From positions 39,904,498-39,968,497 of the forward strand of contig NC_071391.1 in NCBI RefSeq assembly GCF_022682495.2: 64,000 nucleotides of DNA, given 5' to 3'. The notes under the pieces were generated by a model. It worked only from the letters and a program-made list of their open reading frames with translations, was not told where the DNA came from and made no database searches. The stretch is from Desmodus rotundus. Its lineage: Eukaryota; Chordata; Mammalia; Chiroptera; Phyllostomidae. Positions 23,038 through 34,200 of the stretch are shown in pieces (the stretch's first letter is position 1; each line of letters opens with the position of its first letter). A program made the position numbers and the translations under genes.

Positions 23038-24760
23038 ATTCAGAGACTTCTGGCCAAGGTGGAGGCATAGGTAAACAAACAAGCTTTGCCTCCTCACAAA
23101 ATTACAGCAAAAATTACAACTAAACTACAAAAAGAAATCAGCCAGATTCATCAGAAAATTAGCTGTATGGAAGTCTGACAACCAAGGATTTAAAGAAGCC
23201 ATATTCATCTGGATAGGTGCCTTTTCTACAACAGGCCACACTACTAAGACAGGGAGTCAAAGGACCTCTACCTAATACACAGAAACAAACACAGGGAGGC
23301 TGCCAAAGTGAGGAGACAAAGAAATATGGCTCAAATGAAAGAACAGAACAAAACTCCAGGAAAAGAACTAAACGAAATGGAGATAACCAACCTATCAGAT
23401 GCAGAGTTCAAAACACCGGTGATCAGGATGCTCAAAGAACTCAATGAGTACTGCAGTAGCATAAAAAAGATGCAGGTGGAAATGAAGGTTGCATTAAGTC
23501 AGGGGTGTCAAACTCATTTTCACTGGGGGCCACATCAGCCTCGTGGTTGCCTTCAAAGGGCCGAAATAATTTTAGGACTGTATAAATGTAACTACCTAAC
23601 TGTTAAGGAGTTGAAATTACATTTGGCCCTTTGAAGGCAACCACGAGGCTGATGTGGCCCCCGGTGAAAATGAGTTTGACACCCCTGCATTAAATGAAAT
23701 AAAGAAAAATCATCAGGGAACCAACAGTGGTGGGAATGAAGCCAAGATTCAAATCAACAATTTGGAACATAAGGAAAAAAAAGTCTTTAATTAGAACAGC
23801 AAGAAGAAAAAAGAATTAAAAAAAAATGAAAACAGAATAAGGAGCCTCTGGGACCTTTCCAAATGTACCAACATCTGAATCATAGGGGTGACAGAAGGAG
23901 AAGAACAAGAAATTGAAAACTTTTTTGAAAACATAATGAAAGGAAACTTCCCTAATTTGCTGAAGGAAATAGACATAAAAGTCCAGGAAGCACCTGAGTC
24001 CCATACAAGTTGGACTCAAAGAGGAACACACAAAGATTCATCATAATTAAAATGCCAAAGGTTAAAGGTAGAGAATCTTAAAAGCAGCAAGAGAAAAGCA
24101 GAGAGTTATCTGCAAAGGAGTTCCCTTAAGACTGTCAGCTGATTTCTCAAAAGAAACTTTGCAGGCTAGAAGGGACTGGCCAGAAGTATTCAGAGTGATG
24201 AAAAATAAGGACTTACAACCTAGATTACTCTATCCAGCAAAACTATCATTTAGAATGGAAGGGCAGATAAAGTGCTTCCCAGACAAGGTAAAGCTAAAGG
24301 AGTTCATCATCACCAAGCCAATATTATATGAAATGTTAAATCACTTTGCTTATTTAAGCAAATGAAGAAGATCAAAGTTATGAACATTAAAATGGCAACA
24401 AATACACAACTATAAGCAACTGAATCTAAAAAACAAACTAAACAAACAAGTAGAACAGGAACAGAATCATAGATATGGAGATCATTTGGAGGGTTATCAG
24501 CTGGGAGGGGGAATGGGGAGAAAAGGTTCAGGGATTAAGAAGTACAAATTGGTAGGTACAAAATAGACAGGGGGATGTTAAGAACAGTATAGGAAATTGA
24601 AAAGCCAAAGAACTTATATGCATGGACATGAACTAAAGGAAGGGATTGCTGGAGGGAATGGGGGTACTGGGCAGAGGGGGGCAAAGGATAAGAAATTGGG
24701 ACAACTGTAATAACAAAATCAATAAAACACATTTAAAAAAATTTTAAAAACAGAATGGCT
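23038..24760 (+). mobile_element. HAL1-like (ORF1-only L1) element, copy B, interrupted by a hAT MITE
   Basis: Shares the 5' motif GGAGGCATAGGTA, ORF1 fragments (MAQMKEQNKTPGKE at 23326; SKETLQARRDW, YPAKLSFRMEG at 24145-24260) and the same 3' UTR (about 24370-24730) as copies A and C. The frame is broken by frameshifts and by the hAT element at 23500-23687. No ORF2 is present. Confidence 0.78.
23500..23687. mobile_element. Palindromic hAT MITE nested in HAL1 copy B
   Basis: A 188 bp element starting CAGGGGTGTCAAACTC and ending in the exact complement, with long inverted arms (roughly the outer 65-70 bp each side). Flanked by an 8 bp target duplication, CATTAAGT at 23492 and CATTAAAT at 23688, the length expected for hAT transposons. 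Non-coding. Confidence 0.9.
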
Positions 24761-24814
24761 GGATATTGAGGAATGAATAGCCCAAACAAGTAGTGCACCA
24801 ATCCTTAAAGAATA

Positions 24815-25486
24815 CAAGGTCTGTCCAGAAAAAGTCCTGCCTGTTAATATAATTATGGTTTGCGTGACATTGATGTAAGCTGGCAGCCAAGGAGAGGGAG
24901 AGTGGACTAGAATACACATGTGTGAACAATGACAACTTCACTACACTAGCCAGCAAGGGTTGGTAGACGCCATAGAGTGAGCATGTGTACTGTGCGGCTG
25001 TCACATTAAAAATGACTGAGCGAGTAGAGCAATGAATCTGCATAAAATTTTGCGTTTAGCTTGGAAATTCCTCCACGGAAACTATCAGATGATTGAGGCC
25101 ACAGCTATGGGCAACTGGTGATTGGCAGCCTCATCGTGACATCATGCCCACTCATGCATCACATCTGGTGCAAATTTTTTTTTGTGAAACATCAAGTCAC
25201 TCGGCCCCACTACAGCCCAGATTTGGCATCCTGTTACTTCAGCTTTTCCCCAAACTAAAATCACACCTTTGAAATGGACAAGATTTCAGACTGTTGATGA
25301 GATTCAGGACAATAAGAGAGGGCAGCTGATGGTGATGGGGAGAACTGTGTGAGGTGCCAAGGTGCCTACTTTGAAGGGGACTGAGGTATCATTGTCCTAT
25401 GTACAATGTTTCTTATATCTTGTATCTTCAATAAATGTCTCTATTTTTCATACTACATGGCTGGATACCATCTGGACAGACCTTTG
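24815..25486 (+). mobile_element. Decayed mariner-type transposon
   Basis: Terminal repeats CAAGGTCTGTCCAGA at 24815 and its complement GGACAGACCTTTG near 25474-25486 (one base inserted), flanked by TA. Inside, a broken transposase C-terminus is legible around 25195-25260 as RPHYSPDLASCYF and FPKLKS, the conserved mariner block next to the third catalytic Asp, and YFEGD-like sequence near 25375. Many stops and frameshifts. Confidence 0.75.
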
Positions 25487-25679
25487 TATATCGCTAAAAG
25501 CCAATCATATGTCTACATTTAAACCTAATGTTGAAGCCTAAATTCAAACTATTTATTATAATCAACTTGTACCAGCCAGCCTATAGCTCAAATTTGATGA
25601 CCAAACATAGAAAATCTTTTAACAAAATGCGATTTGTTTGAAGTAGAGGGCCTCTTTAATGTTACTGGGCTTCTTTCTT

Positions 25680-26250
25680 GAAAACAACAATTTTATTTAT
25701 TTTAAAATAGATATTAAAAAAGCTCATAACACAAAATTCAAAAGGCACAAAAATGTATACAGTTGAAAGTAAGTCTCCCTTTTACCCTTAGCTTCCAGCC
25801 TATTACCTTGAGGCAACCAACATTATTATTTTCTTGTACATTTTTCAGAAGTAGTCTATGCAAATATGTGTAATCTTTTAAATATTTTAATAAGAAATTA
25901 TAAACAGTATTATGCATGCTGTTGTGCAACTTGCTTTTTCACTTAATATTTTTGGAGATTGTTTCATATGAATGCATACAGGACTGACTCATTTTATTTA
26001 CGGGATGAACCATAATTTTTTTAAAAAGTTTGTTTTCTTTTTTTTAGCAGCTTCATTGAAGTAAACTTATGTACCATAACATTCACCTATTGAAAGTACA
26101 CAATTCAATTACTTTTAATTTATTGAATTATGTTACCATCACCACAATCCAGTTTTAGAGTATTTCTATCACCCTAAAAAGTTTTCTTATACCCATAATT
26201 TATCTTTTCATCGTTTAATTAGACTTCGTTTTTCCTTTTTCAGTAATTCA
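25680..26250 (-). repeat. Two ancient L1M-type 3' UTR fossils, antisense
   Basis: AAAATTCAAAAGGCACAAAA, then after 26040 AGCAGCTTCATTGAAGTAAA, ACCATCACCACAATCCAGTT and TTTCTATCACCCTAAAAAGT. Degenerate. Confidence 0.45.
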
Positions 26251-27056
26251 TTTGAACATTTCCTGGGGCCATGACATTTTGCTTTCCCAGCCAGCACTGC
26301 ATAGGACTTGGAATGGTGAAGACAGGTTAGGAGAGGGTTTCAAACCTCATGTAGTGTTGCTGCTTCTGTCTCTTACAGAGTAGCTACTCTCCTGTCCTTC
26401 AAAGCTGCTGTGGATTTGGAGAGTGAGATGTAGGAGACCCTGAACAGTCTGCCAGTGAGCTGCTTGCTTCCCCTCTTTCTTTCTCTCTTCACCAAAATTA
26501 GTAGAGTCTTAAGAACAATAGATAGGTTGGGGGAGATGGGCGAGCGTCTGCTCGCTCCTCCAGAACGTGGCTAATCATGGTAGACAGTAGCTACGTCACC
26601 ATGGCTGTGAGAAGTGGGAAGTGGAAGGCAGGTGACCTCCCATATTTCCTAACACCCTCCGGGACAGGCACCCTTCAGTTGGGCTGATGGTCACCAGGGC
26701 TGATCAGAGTGAATCTTGTTCTACCTGCAGTGGAATAGATGGCAGCAGCAGGACACACACCTGTGAGAGAAAAGATGGTAGCAGTGTCGTCACAAGGTCC
26801 CGAATGTGAAAACATTACGGGACGGTCCATCGCCGTGGTTTTGCGTTTCTCTGCATCTTCCCTCAGTTCTACTCACTTGTCTCGTGCCTCAAATAAAAGC
26901 TTGTCCAGAGTCAGTGCTCCAGAATGGGAACTATTACTAAAATATATATACAGTGTAAATAAAAAGTATTTCTTTCTGATCCTGTTCTTCCAAAATTAGA
27001 GCTTTTTGTGGTCATCATTCTTGTTTTTCTCGGGTCATGTTTTTGTCCTCATTTTT
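26251..27056. other. Unassigned intergenic block
   Basis: About 800 bp of moderately GC-rich sequence with no gene, young SINE or familiar repeat that I can name. A TCAAATAAAAGCTTGT string near 26888 looks like a polyA signal region and could mark a decayed LTR or retrocopy, but no matching second end was seen. Confidence 0.3.
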
Positions 27057-27072
27057 AAAATAAGAGTTGTGT

Positions 27073-27599
27073 CCTCTTTTTCTTCAAGGAGGTGGGAGCA
27101 GCCTCCCCGGCAGACGTGGACATGAAGATCTCCATGCAGATCCTGACCGGCAAGACTATCACCCTCACGGTTGAGCCCAGTGACACCATTGAGATCGTCA
27201 AAGCTAAAATCCAAGACAAGGAGGGCATCCTGTCCGACCTGCAGCGTCTGATTTTTGTGGGCAAAAGCTGGAGGACGACCGCATCCTCTCAGACTACAGT
27301 ATTGAGAAAGAGCCTACCCTGCATTTGGTGCCTCGCCTTCAGGGTGGCATCCTCGAGCCTTCCCTCTGCCAGCCAGAAGTACACCTGCGACAAGGTGACC
27401 TGCCGCAAGTGTTGGCCCTACCTGCACCACGGCGCTGTCAACTGAAGAAGTGCGGCCACGCCAACAACCTGTGCCCCAAGAAGATTAAATAAAGCCCCTC
27501 CTCCACCTCCTCCACTGCAGGTTCAGCCATCTGCCTGAACCTCGTGGCCCTGGGGCCTCAATAAAGTTTCCTTTCATTGACTGGGAAAAAGTTAAAAAT
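27073..27599 (+). pseudogene. Processed pseudogene of UBA52 (ubiquitin-ribosomal protein L40 fusion)
   Basis: An ATG at 27122 opens a ubiquitin-like frame ([33 protein letters not shown]) that frameshifts near the GKQLEDGR position. It is followed by an eL40-like tail ([26 protein letters not shown]) and a UBA52-type 3' UTR with the AATAAA at 27560. Flanked by a 16 bp target-site duplication with two mismatches (27057-27072 and 27600-27615), which defines the insertion. Frameshifts and substitutions such as M-K-I-S at the start make it non-functional. Confidence 0.93.
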
Positions 27600-27659
27600 A
27601 AAATAAGAGCTATGTACCTGTTACCGTTAAAATACAGCCTCACTTCTATTTCTATTTTC

Positions 27660-27914
27660 TTTTTCTTTTTAAATCCTCACCAGAGGATATGTTTATTGAT
27701 TTTACAGAGAGAGGAAGTGAGAGAGAAAGAGAAACATCAATGTGAAAGAGAAACATTGATGGGTTATCCCCCTACTGCACACCCCATCCCCTGCACTCAC
27801 CCCTACTGGGAATTGAACCCACAACCTAGGTATGTGCCCTGACAGGGTTGAACCCCACAATCTTTTGGGGCACAGAAGGATGCTCCAACCAACTGAGCCA
27901 CCCAGCCAGGGCCG
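27660..27914 (-). mobile_element. VES-related SINE, long variant
   Basis: TCACCAGAGGATATGTTTAT start (SINE 3' end), GA-rich part, repeated AAACATYGATG motif, and head ending AACTGAGCCACCCAGCCAGG GC. Target duplication TATTTCTATTTTC at 27647-27659 and 27915-27927. Confidence 0.9.
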
Positions 27915-27965
27915 TATTTCTATTTTCAAAGTTAATAATTCTGCAGTCAAAAATGAAGTAGGTGG

Positions 27966-28225
27966 GCCCTGACTGGCATGGCTCAGTTGGTTGAGCATCT
28001 TCCCGCAAAGCTAAAGGTTAGTTACCAGTTCAATTCCTGGTCGGGACACATGCCTGGGTTGTGGGCCAGGTTCCCCAGTCGAGGGCCTGCAAGAGGCAAC
28101 GCATCACCCATCTATGTATCTCTCGCATATTGATGTTTCTCTCCCTTTCTTCCTTCCTTTCCATCTCTCTAAGGAGTAAATAAGTAAAATCTTTTTTAAA
28201 ATAAATAAAATATTTAAAAAAAACT
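27966..28225 (+). mobile_element. VES-type SINE
   Basis: GCCCTGACTGGCATGGCTCA head, CAGTTCAATTCCTGGTCGGG, CT-rich part, A-rich tail. Target duplication AAGTAGGT at 27956-27963 and 28226-28233. Confidence 0.9.
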
Positions 28226-28233
28226 AAGTAGGT

Positions 28234-30610
28234 AGATCCTGTTCTCTCCATCTGTAGCAGGAAACGAGGACAGCAGATACACAGCATGGTCAAAATAGAG
28301 CCCTAGGGGCAGAGAGGGAAGGAGGGCTGGTGTGTGTGCCTTCCCCGCTGTTGGGGCTGCTAGCAGCTATGCGAACTCCTGCTCTGGCAGGGGGAAGTGT
28401 CTCTGCCCGAGAAAGTCACTTCCTGGCCACCTTTAGAGTCCTCCTTGTGAGGGTGCCCTCCCGCCTGCCTAGAAGGTCCCTTGTGACTCAACTTGTCAAA
28501 AGAGGATGACTATCCAGCCAGAGCATCTACGTACACTGGAAATCTAAACTCAGGGGCCAGAAAGAACAGGAGCCTGCGGAAATCTTTGTCAAAGTGGAAA
28601 TGCCAATGGGCCACTTGATACTGATGCCTTTGTGAGAGCCACCAGGATGGATGGAGGCCCTTCAGTGCCTCTTCATGAATTAGTTAATCTCTAAGTGGAA
28701 GATCTTGGCTGCCATTTCCTAGGGGCCTGGACATCTGTGGTATGACGTCTCTGTAGACTACCTGGTTCTTGAAGGAGGTCGAACTCCAATGCTAATGAAC
28801 GGATGGGGACATGGAGAACCAGACCAGGAATGGGGTTTCCCTGTCAGTGGGCACTTCCTTCAGAAGCTATCCTTGGGAACAAAGTCAGAGTCCGTTTGTT
28901 AGACTTGAAACCACAGGCAAGGCAGCAAAGAGCATTTATCCCAATAGTTGCTGTCTAAGCACATGGGATAGGAGCTAGTGGAACCTGGTTGCCTCGCATC
29001 TAGGTCCACACTGGGGCCCAGATCTGGGCTCTCTGCCTTTGTGTGAGCAAGTGACCTTCCCTGTGGGGCTGGAGGCAGGTGGCCTTGCTGACCTCCCCCT
29101 GAGACTGTAGAGTGTGATGTAGATGCTAAATACTGCCAGCAACCTATCCATCCAATAGGACTGGGCTTGGGAGTATTGACTAGTGACTAGGGCCTAGGAC
29201 TCAAAGCCTGGCAGGGATTTGCCCTGTAAGTGCATGAGTGACAATGATATTTAGTCCACACCACCTCCCACGCACAAGCATTGCAACTGGCATTTCAGTA
29301 CTGAATGTGAGATGCCCACTGGTTACGAAGCCAAAAAATGGTTGTCCCAGCCTGGCGTGGGCGTTTATTTCTTCCTTGGTATCGTCCCAGCACCCTGAGG
29401 AGGCTGTCAGGATCCTTCTGTTAGTGTGACTCACGCTGTCTTCTCCTGGCATGAAAAGATCTCCTTCAAGGTTAGAGAAAAGATTGCCCCTGCCCAGGCA
29501 CAGCTGGTTAATTTGCTCTAGAAGGAGGTGGTAACGCAAGCAGTGTGTGGCTGTGGATGGCTCCCTGAGCCTACACAGCGCCTCCTGCTGGTGGCTGACC
29601 CCACCGCTCACCAATAGAGCCTTTTAGCCCCTTTCTTTTTTACTTGGAAATACCCACAAGGTTTCACCAGCTTCACAATAGCAAAGATCACCTATGCAGA
29701 AAAAAGTGGCCCACTTTTCTGTTGTTCCTGATTTTCTGTTTAAAAGAACATGAAACAATTTCAGGATGCTAGAAAAGCCCAAAGGCGCCGCGGGGGAAGA
29801 AACGCTTGCCCTGTGAGCGAGCTGCTCCCAACTGGAACTCCTTGCCCTCCTCAGAAAGCCCTGTCACTGGCTTGGAGAAAAACGTTCTTATTTACAAAGA
29901 TAAAACAACCCCCTTGCAGCAGCCAAGATTTTTACATCCTTGATTTTCCCATAGAAACTGCGGAATTTGTCTGCAGGGCACAGCAACTGAGTCTGTAACC
30001 CAGATTAGAGCTGTTTTCCACTTCGGCTTCTCTGGCTCTTATCTGAGCCGGGGCTTTGGGGCAGATTAGTGAAGGTGCTCAGAACTTTTGGATGTCTCCT
30101 GTGTGTCTAGGGGAGCCCTGGGGAGGTGAGGCCAACTAGGGAGAAATTTGGAATTGACATTAGGGCAGGAATCCCTTTCTTTTGCTTGAGTGAAAAGAAA
30201 AAGTTTTGCCAGGTAATTTTCATTTTGACTCTTCATGTAGTTAGCCGGAATCTTGAGCTAGTCTCCTCTCAGCATGCCTTTCTGTCTTTCAGTTTTAGCC
30301 GCACTCTGGAAACATGGAGGACTGTGGATTCTCTGTACCTCTCAAGCCAAGGGAGTTCAGAGCCAGAGGGACCAGCTAGAGGGGACCAGCTGCCCTGCTA
30401 GGCCTCCAGGAGTCATGGGAAAGTTGAATTCCCAAGTTAACCTAAGGGAGCCCGTAATCTAAAAGAGAAGCAGATATGTGTTCCTAAAACACAAGTCAAA
30501 CCTCTCGTGAGACAGTGGAAAGAGAAGGGCTAATAGAAGAGCTTTCCTCAGCGGGACAGGCTACGCAATCTGTGGGGCTCAGTGCCAAAAGAGAACGTGG
30601 GGCCTCCTGG
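28234..30610. other. SINE-free unassigned intergenic block
   Basis: About 2.4 kb with no SINE, L1 or gene I can recognise, unlike the dense repeat content on both sides. Open frames here are short and show no known domain. It could be unique sequence, an unrecognised old LTR, or conserved regulatory DNA. Confidence 0.35.
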
Positions 30611-30624
30611 TCAAAAAAGCAGGA

Positions 30625-30905
30625 CAAAAAGTGCTGTTAAACGTATACATAAAGCCGGACACACGAGGACAAAGAGTGTATGATTCCATTTATACGAGGC
30701 ACCTTGAGCAGTCAAATTCAAAGAAAGTGAAACGGGAAAGGTGGTTGCAGGGCTGGGGGACGGGTGATGGGGAATCACAGTCGGAGAAGCTTCTGGAGCT
30801 GGATAATGGTGATGTTTGCACAACAGTGTGAAGGTACTTACCGGCACTGAACTGTAAGGCAAAAACGGTTAAAATGGTACATTTTATGTTATGTATATTT
30901 TACCC
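30625..30905 (+). repeat. Old L1M-type 3' end
   Basis: GTATGATTCCATTTATACGA, GGTTGCAGGGCTGGGGGACG, GGATAATGGTGATGTTTGCA and GGTACATTTTATGTTATGTA are the standard L1M 3' UTR sequence. Confidence 0.8.
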
Positions 30906-30954
30906 CCCACCCCTCCCACACACTCTATGGTGTTTTTATTTGCTATTTAACATC

Positions 30955-31078
30955 ATTCTAAAAGAAACATTATTGGGGGGGGCGGGTTGGACAGGGCAAG
31001 GGAGAGCAATGGGAGAAAAATGGGGACAACTGTAACTGAACAATAAAACACATTTAAAATTAAAATAAAAATTAGTGA
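30955..31078 (+). mobile_element. Short L1 3' UTR end with tail
   Basis: GGGAGAGCAATGGGAGAAAA then TGGGGACAACTGTAACTGAA and CAATAAAACACATTTAAAAT. Same terminal motif as the L1 at 1096-1572. Confidence 0.7.
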
Positions 31079-32349
31079 TAAAAACTTTAGCATGACTTTT
31101 ATCCTCCCTCTTTATATTATGCAATGCCAGTTTTAAGTGAAACTACCGGAGTATTTAACTTGTATTTAGAATCACTGAAATTATGCAGTTGGAATTCGGT
31201 GGCTCACTCATTCCAGGAGGAGGGTTCCTGGAGCCGGCCAGAAGAGACGAACAGGAGTCAGGCTCAGGAAAGGTGGAGGGAGGAAGTCAGGGTCCTCCGG
31301 GCACAGAGCCTGGAGAAAGAGCTTCACAGGGTGTGGGCTCTCCCAGGTGCTTGGGGCAGGTGGTCTCTGGGGCCTGACAAACCCCCTCATCCCTGCCCAG
31401 GCCTGCCACCCGAACCCACAGCAAATGGGCTACTCCCAGGTATCTTCAAAACTCGGAGCTGGGATTGGGGCATCCAGCCAAGACGGAGGCATAGGTAGAC
31501 ACACTGTGCCTCCTCGCACAACCAAAAGAAGGACAACAACAAATTTAAATACAAAAAACAACCAGAACTGACAGAAAAGCAAACTGTATGGAACTCAGAC
31601 AACCAAGGAGATAAAAAAGAAACATTCATCCAGACCGGTAGGAGGGGCGGAGAGGACTCCTGGTGGGGCGGCGGCTGCAGGACTGGGGTGGGCAAGGCAG
31701 CAGCTGGCAGAGCGGGCGGTCCCACATTCACATGCAGATAAACTGGGAGGAACAACTGGGGAACAAGACAGACCACGCAACCCAGGGCTCCAGTGTGGAG
31801 AAATAAAACCTCAAACCTCTGACTGAAAACACCCGTGGGTGGTGGGGCGGCAGCAGGAGAGACTCCCAGCCTCACAGGAGAGGTCGTTGGAGAGACCCAC
31901 AGGGGCCTAGAGTGTGCACAAGCCCACCCACCGGGAGTCAGCACCAGAGGGGCCCAATTTGCTTGTGGGTAGAGGAGGAAGTGACTGAAAACCGGCAGGG
32001 AGGGGAGCAAGTGCCATTGTTGCCTCTCGGACCCCTCCCCCACGCACAGCATCACAGCACAGTGATGTGGGTCGCCCCGCCCTGGTGAACACCTAAGGCT
32101 CTGCCCCTTATACATAATAAACATGGAGACAAAAAAAAAAAAATGGCCCAAATGAAAGAACAGATCAAAGCTCCAGAAAAAATACAACTAAGCAACAAAG
32201 ATATAGCCAACCTATCAGATGCACAGTTCAAAACACTGGTAATCAGGATGCTCACAGAATTGGTTGAATATGGTTGTAAATTAGAGGAAAAAATGAAGGC
32301 TATGCAAAGTGAAATAAAGGAAAATGTACAGGGAACCAAAAAAAAAGAA

Positions 32350-32508
32350 GCCCTGGCTGGTGTGGCTCAGTGGATTGAGTGCCGGCCTACAAACCAAAGG
32401 GTTGCCGGTTCGATTCCCAGTCAGGGCACATGTCTGGCTAGCAGGCTAGGTCCCCAATAGGGGGCGCACGTGAGGCAACCACGCACTGATGTTTAAAAAA
32501 AAAAAAAT
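32350..32508 (+). mobile_element. VES-type SINE inside HAL1 copy C
   Basis: GCCCTGGCTGGTGTGGCTCA head to ACGCACTGATGTTT, then directly into A13; the CT-rich 3' part is missing. Interrupts ORF1 of the host element. Contains CCAATAGGGGGCGC at 32454-32467. Confidence 0.92.
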
Positions 32509-33444
32509 TCAAAAAAATGAGGAGAGGCTTAGGAACCTCCAGGACATCTTTAAACATTCCAACATCTGAATCAGGGGTGCCAGAAGGAGAAGAGGAAGAG
32601 CAAGAAATTGAAAACTTATTTGAACAAATAATGAAGAAAAACTCCCCAATCTGGCAAAGGAAATAGACTTCCAGGAAGTCCAGGAAGCTCAGAGAGTCCC
32701 AAAGAAGCTGGACCCAAGGAAGAACACACCAAGGCACATCATAATTACATTACCCAAGATTAAAGATAAGGAGAGAATCTTAAAAGCAGCAAGAGAAAAG
32801 GAGACAGTTACCTACAAAGGAGTTCCCATAAGACTGTCAGCTGATTTCTCAAAAGAAACCTTGCAGGCAAGAAGGGGCTGGAAAGAAGTCTTCAAAGTTA
32901 CGAAAGGCAAGGACCTACATCCAAGATGACTCTATCCAGCAAAGCTATCATTTAGAATGGAGGGGCAGATAAAGTGCTTAAGGTCAAGTTAAAGGAGTTC
33001 ATCATCACCAAACTCTTGTTATATGAAATGTCAAAGGGATTTATCTAAGAAAAAGAAGATAAAAACTATGAACAGCAAAATGACAACAAACTCACAGTTA
33101 TGAACAACCACACCTAAACAAAAACAAAAGCAAACTAAGCAAACAACTAGAACAGGAACAGAACCACAGAAATGGAGATCACGTGGAGTGTTATCAACAG
33201 GGGAGTGGGAAGGGGAGAGAGGGGGGAAAGGTACAGAGAATAAGAAGCATAAATGGTAGGCAGAAAATAGATAGGGGGAGGGTAAGAATAGTATAGGAAA
33301 TGTAGAAGACAAAGAACTTATAAGTATGACCCATGGACATGAACTAAAGGGGGGGAATGTGGGTGGGAAGGGGTATGCAGGGTGGAGGGGAATAAAGGGG
33401 GGAAAACGGGACAACTGTAATAGCATGATCAATAAAATATATTA

Positions 33445-33476
33445 AAAACAACAACAACAACAACAACAACAACAAA
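33445..33476 (+). repeat. (AAC)n at end of HAL1 copy C
   Basis: About ten AAC units where an A tail would be expected, ending at the 3' target-site copy. Confidence 0.85.
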
Positions 33477-33945
33477 ACCCCTCAGAGCTGGGATAGGCAA
33501 GAGGACTTCCCTGGCAGGACTCAGCTACAGCCAGCCACCCATCAGGAACACCATGGTACTGCCAACCTAGGGCAAGGATGGCCACCACCATGGGTGCCAT
33601 CCTCCACAGGGTGCATGTGCCTGTCACTGATGCTCCTGCACTGGCACCCAGGCCCCTGCCAAAGGCAGAGGGCACAGCAGCAGTCACAGGGTGAAGGCAA
33701 GAAGGGGGAGGTCAGGCAGGGAAGTGACAGTGGGTGGGCCTAAGTCCAGAGTCCAAGCCCCCAGTGCTTGCTCCATTATTCCATGAGACTTCACTTACGG
33801 AACACAAATTCGAAGGTAAAATTATTAAGAATTTCAAAACTTCAATCATACTGCATTAACTCCCAAGTTCAGGGCCCTTCGGGGCACAAGGTCTTGTTCA
33901 GCTGCACTGGTCACACGTCCACGAAGCCAGCCCTATTCGTCGGGC

Positions 33946-33984
33946 AAAAAAAAAAAAAAAAAAGAGAGAGAGAGAGAGAGAGAG
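33946..33984 (+). repeat. A18 plus (GA)n simple repeat
   Basis: A homopolymer followed by about ten GA units, directly upstream of a SINE head. Confidence 0.85.
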
Positions 33985-33986
33985 GG

Positions 33987-34200
33987 GCCCTGGCTGGTCT
34001 GGCTCAGTGGATTGACCACTGGCCTGCGAACCAAAGGGTTGCTGGTTCGATTCCCAGTCAGGGCACATGCTTGGGTTGCAGGCCAGGTCCCTGGTGGGTG
34101 GGTGCACAAGAGGCAACCACACATTGATGTTTCTCTTCCTCTCTCCTCCCTCCCTTCTCTGTCTAAAAATAAATAAAATCTTAAAAAAAATTTTTTTTAA
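33987..34200 (+). mobile_element. VES-type SINE
   Basis: GCCCTGGCTGGTCTGGCTCA head, GGTTCGATTCCCAGTCAGGG, CT-rich part, AAATAAATAAAATC and A-rich end. Confidence 0.94.

Larger units (their letters stand above)
31466..33480 (+). mobile_element. HAL1-like (ORF1-only L1) element, copy C, with (AAC)n tail
   Basis: Bounded by a target-site duplication CTCRGAGCTGGGAT (31452-31465 and 33481-33494), so the insertion is full or nearly full length. Long GC-rich 5' UTR, ORF1 start MAQMKEQIKAPEKI at 32143, RRM and C-terminal motifs to about 33045, then the family 3' UTR and an (AAC)n tail. ORF1 is interrupted by a VES SINE at 32350-32508 and by frameshifts. No ORF2. Confidence 0.82.

Noticed and set aside
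29201..29614. A 137-residue minus-strand open frame in the SINE-free block
   Set aside because: No ATG context, splice structure or known domain supports it; length is within chance for GC-rich DNA.
31387..32187. A 266-residue minus-strand open frame
   Set aside because: It is antisense to the 5' UTR and start of HAL1 copy C, with no recognisable domain.
33445..33476. CRISPR-like or coding significance of the (AAC)n array
   Set aside because: Simple repeat at the 3' end of a retroelement; no spacers or conserved repeats.
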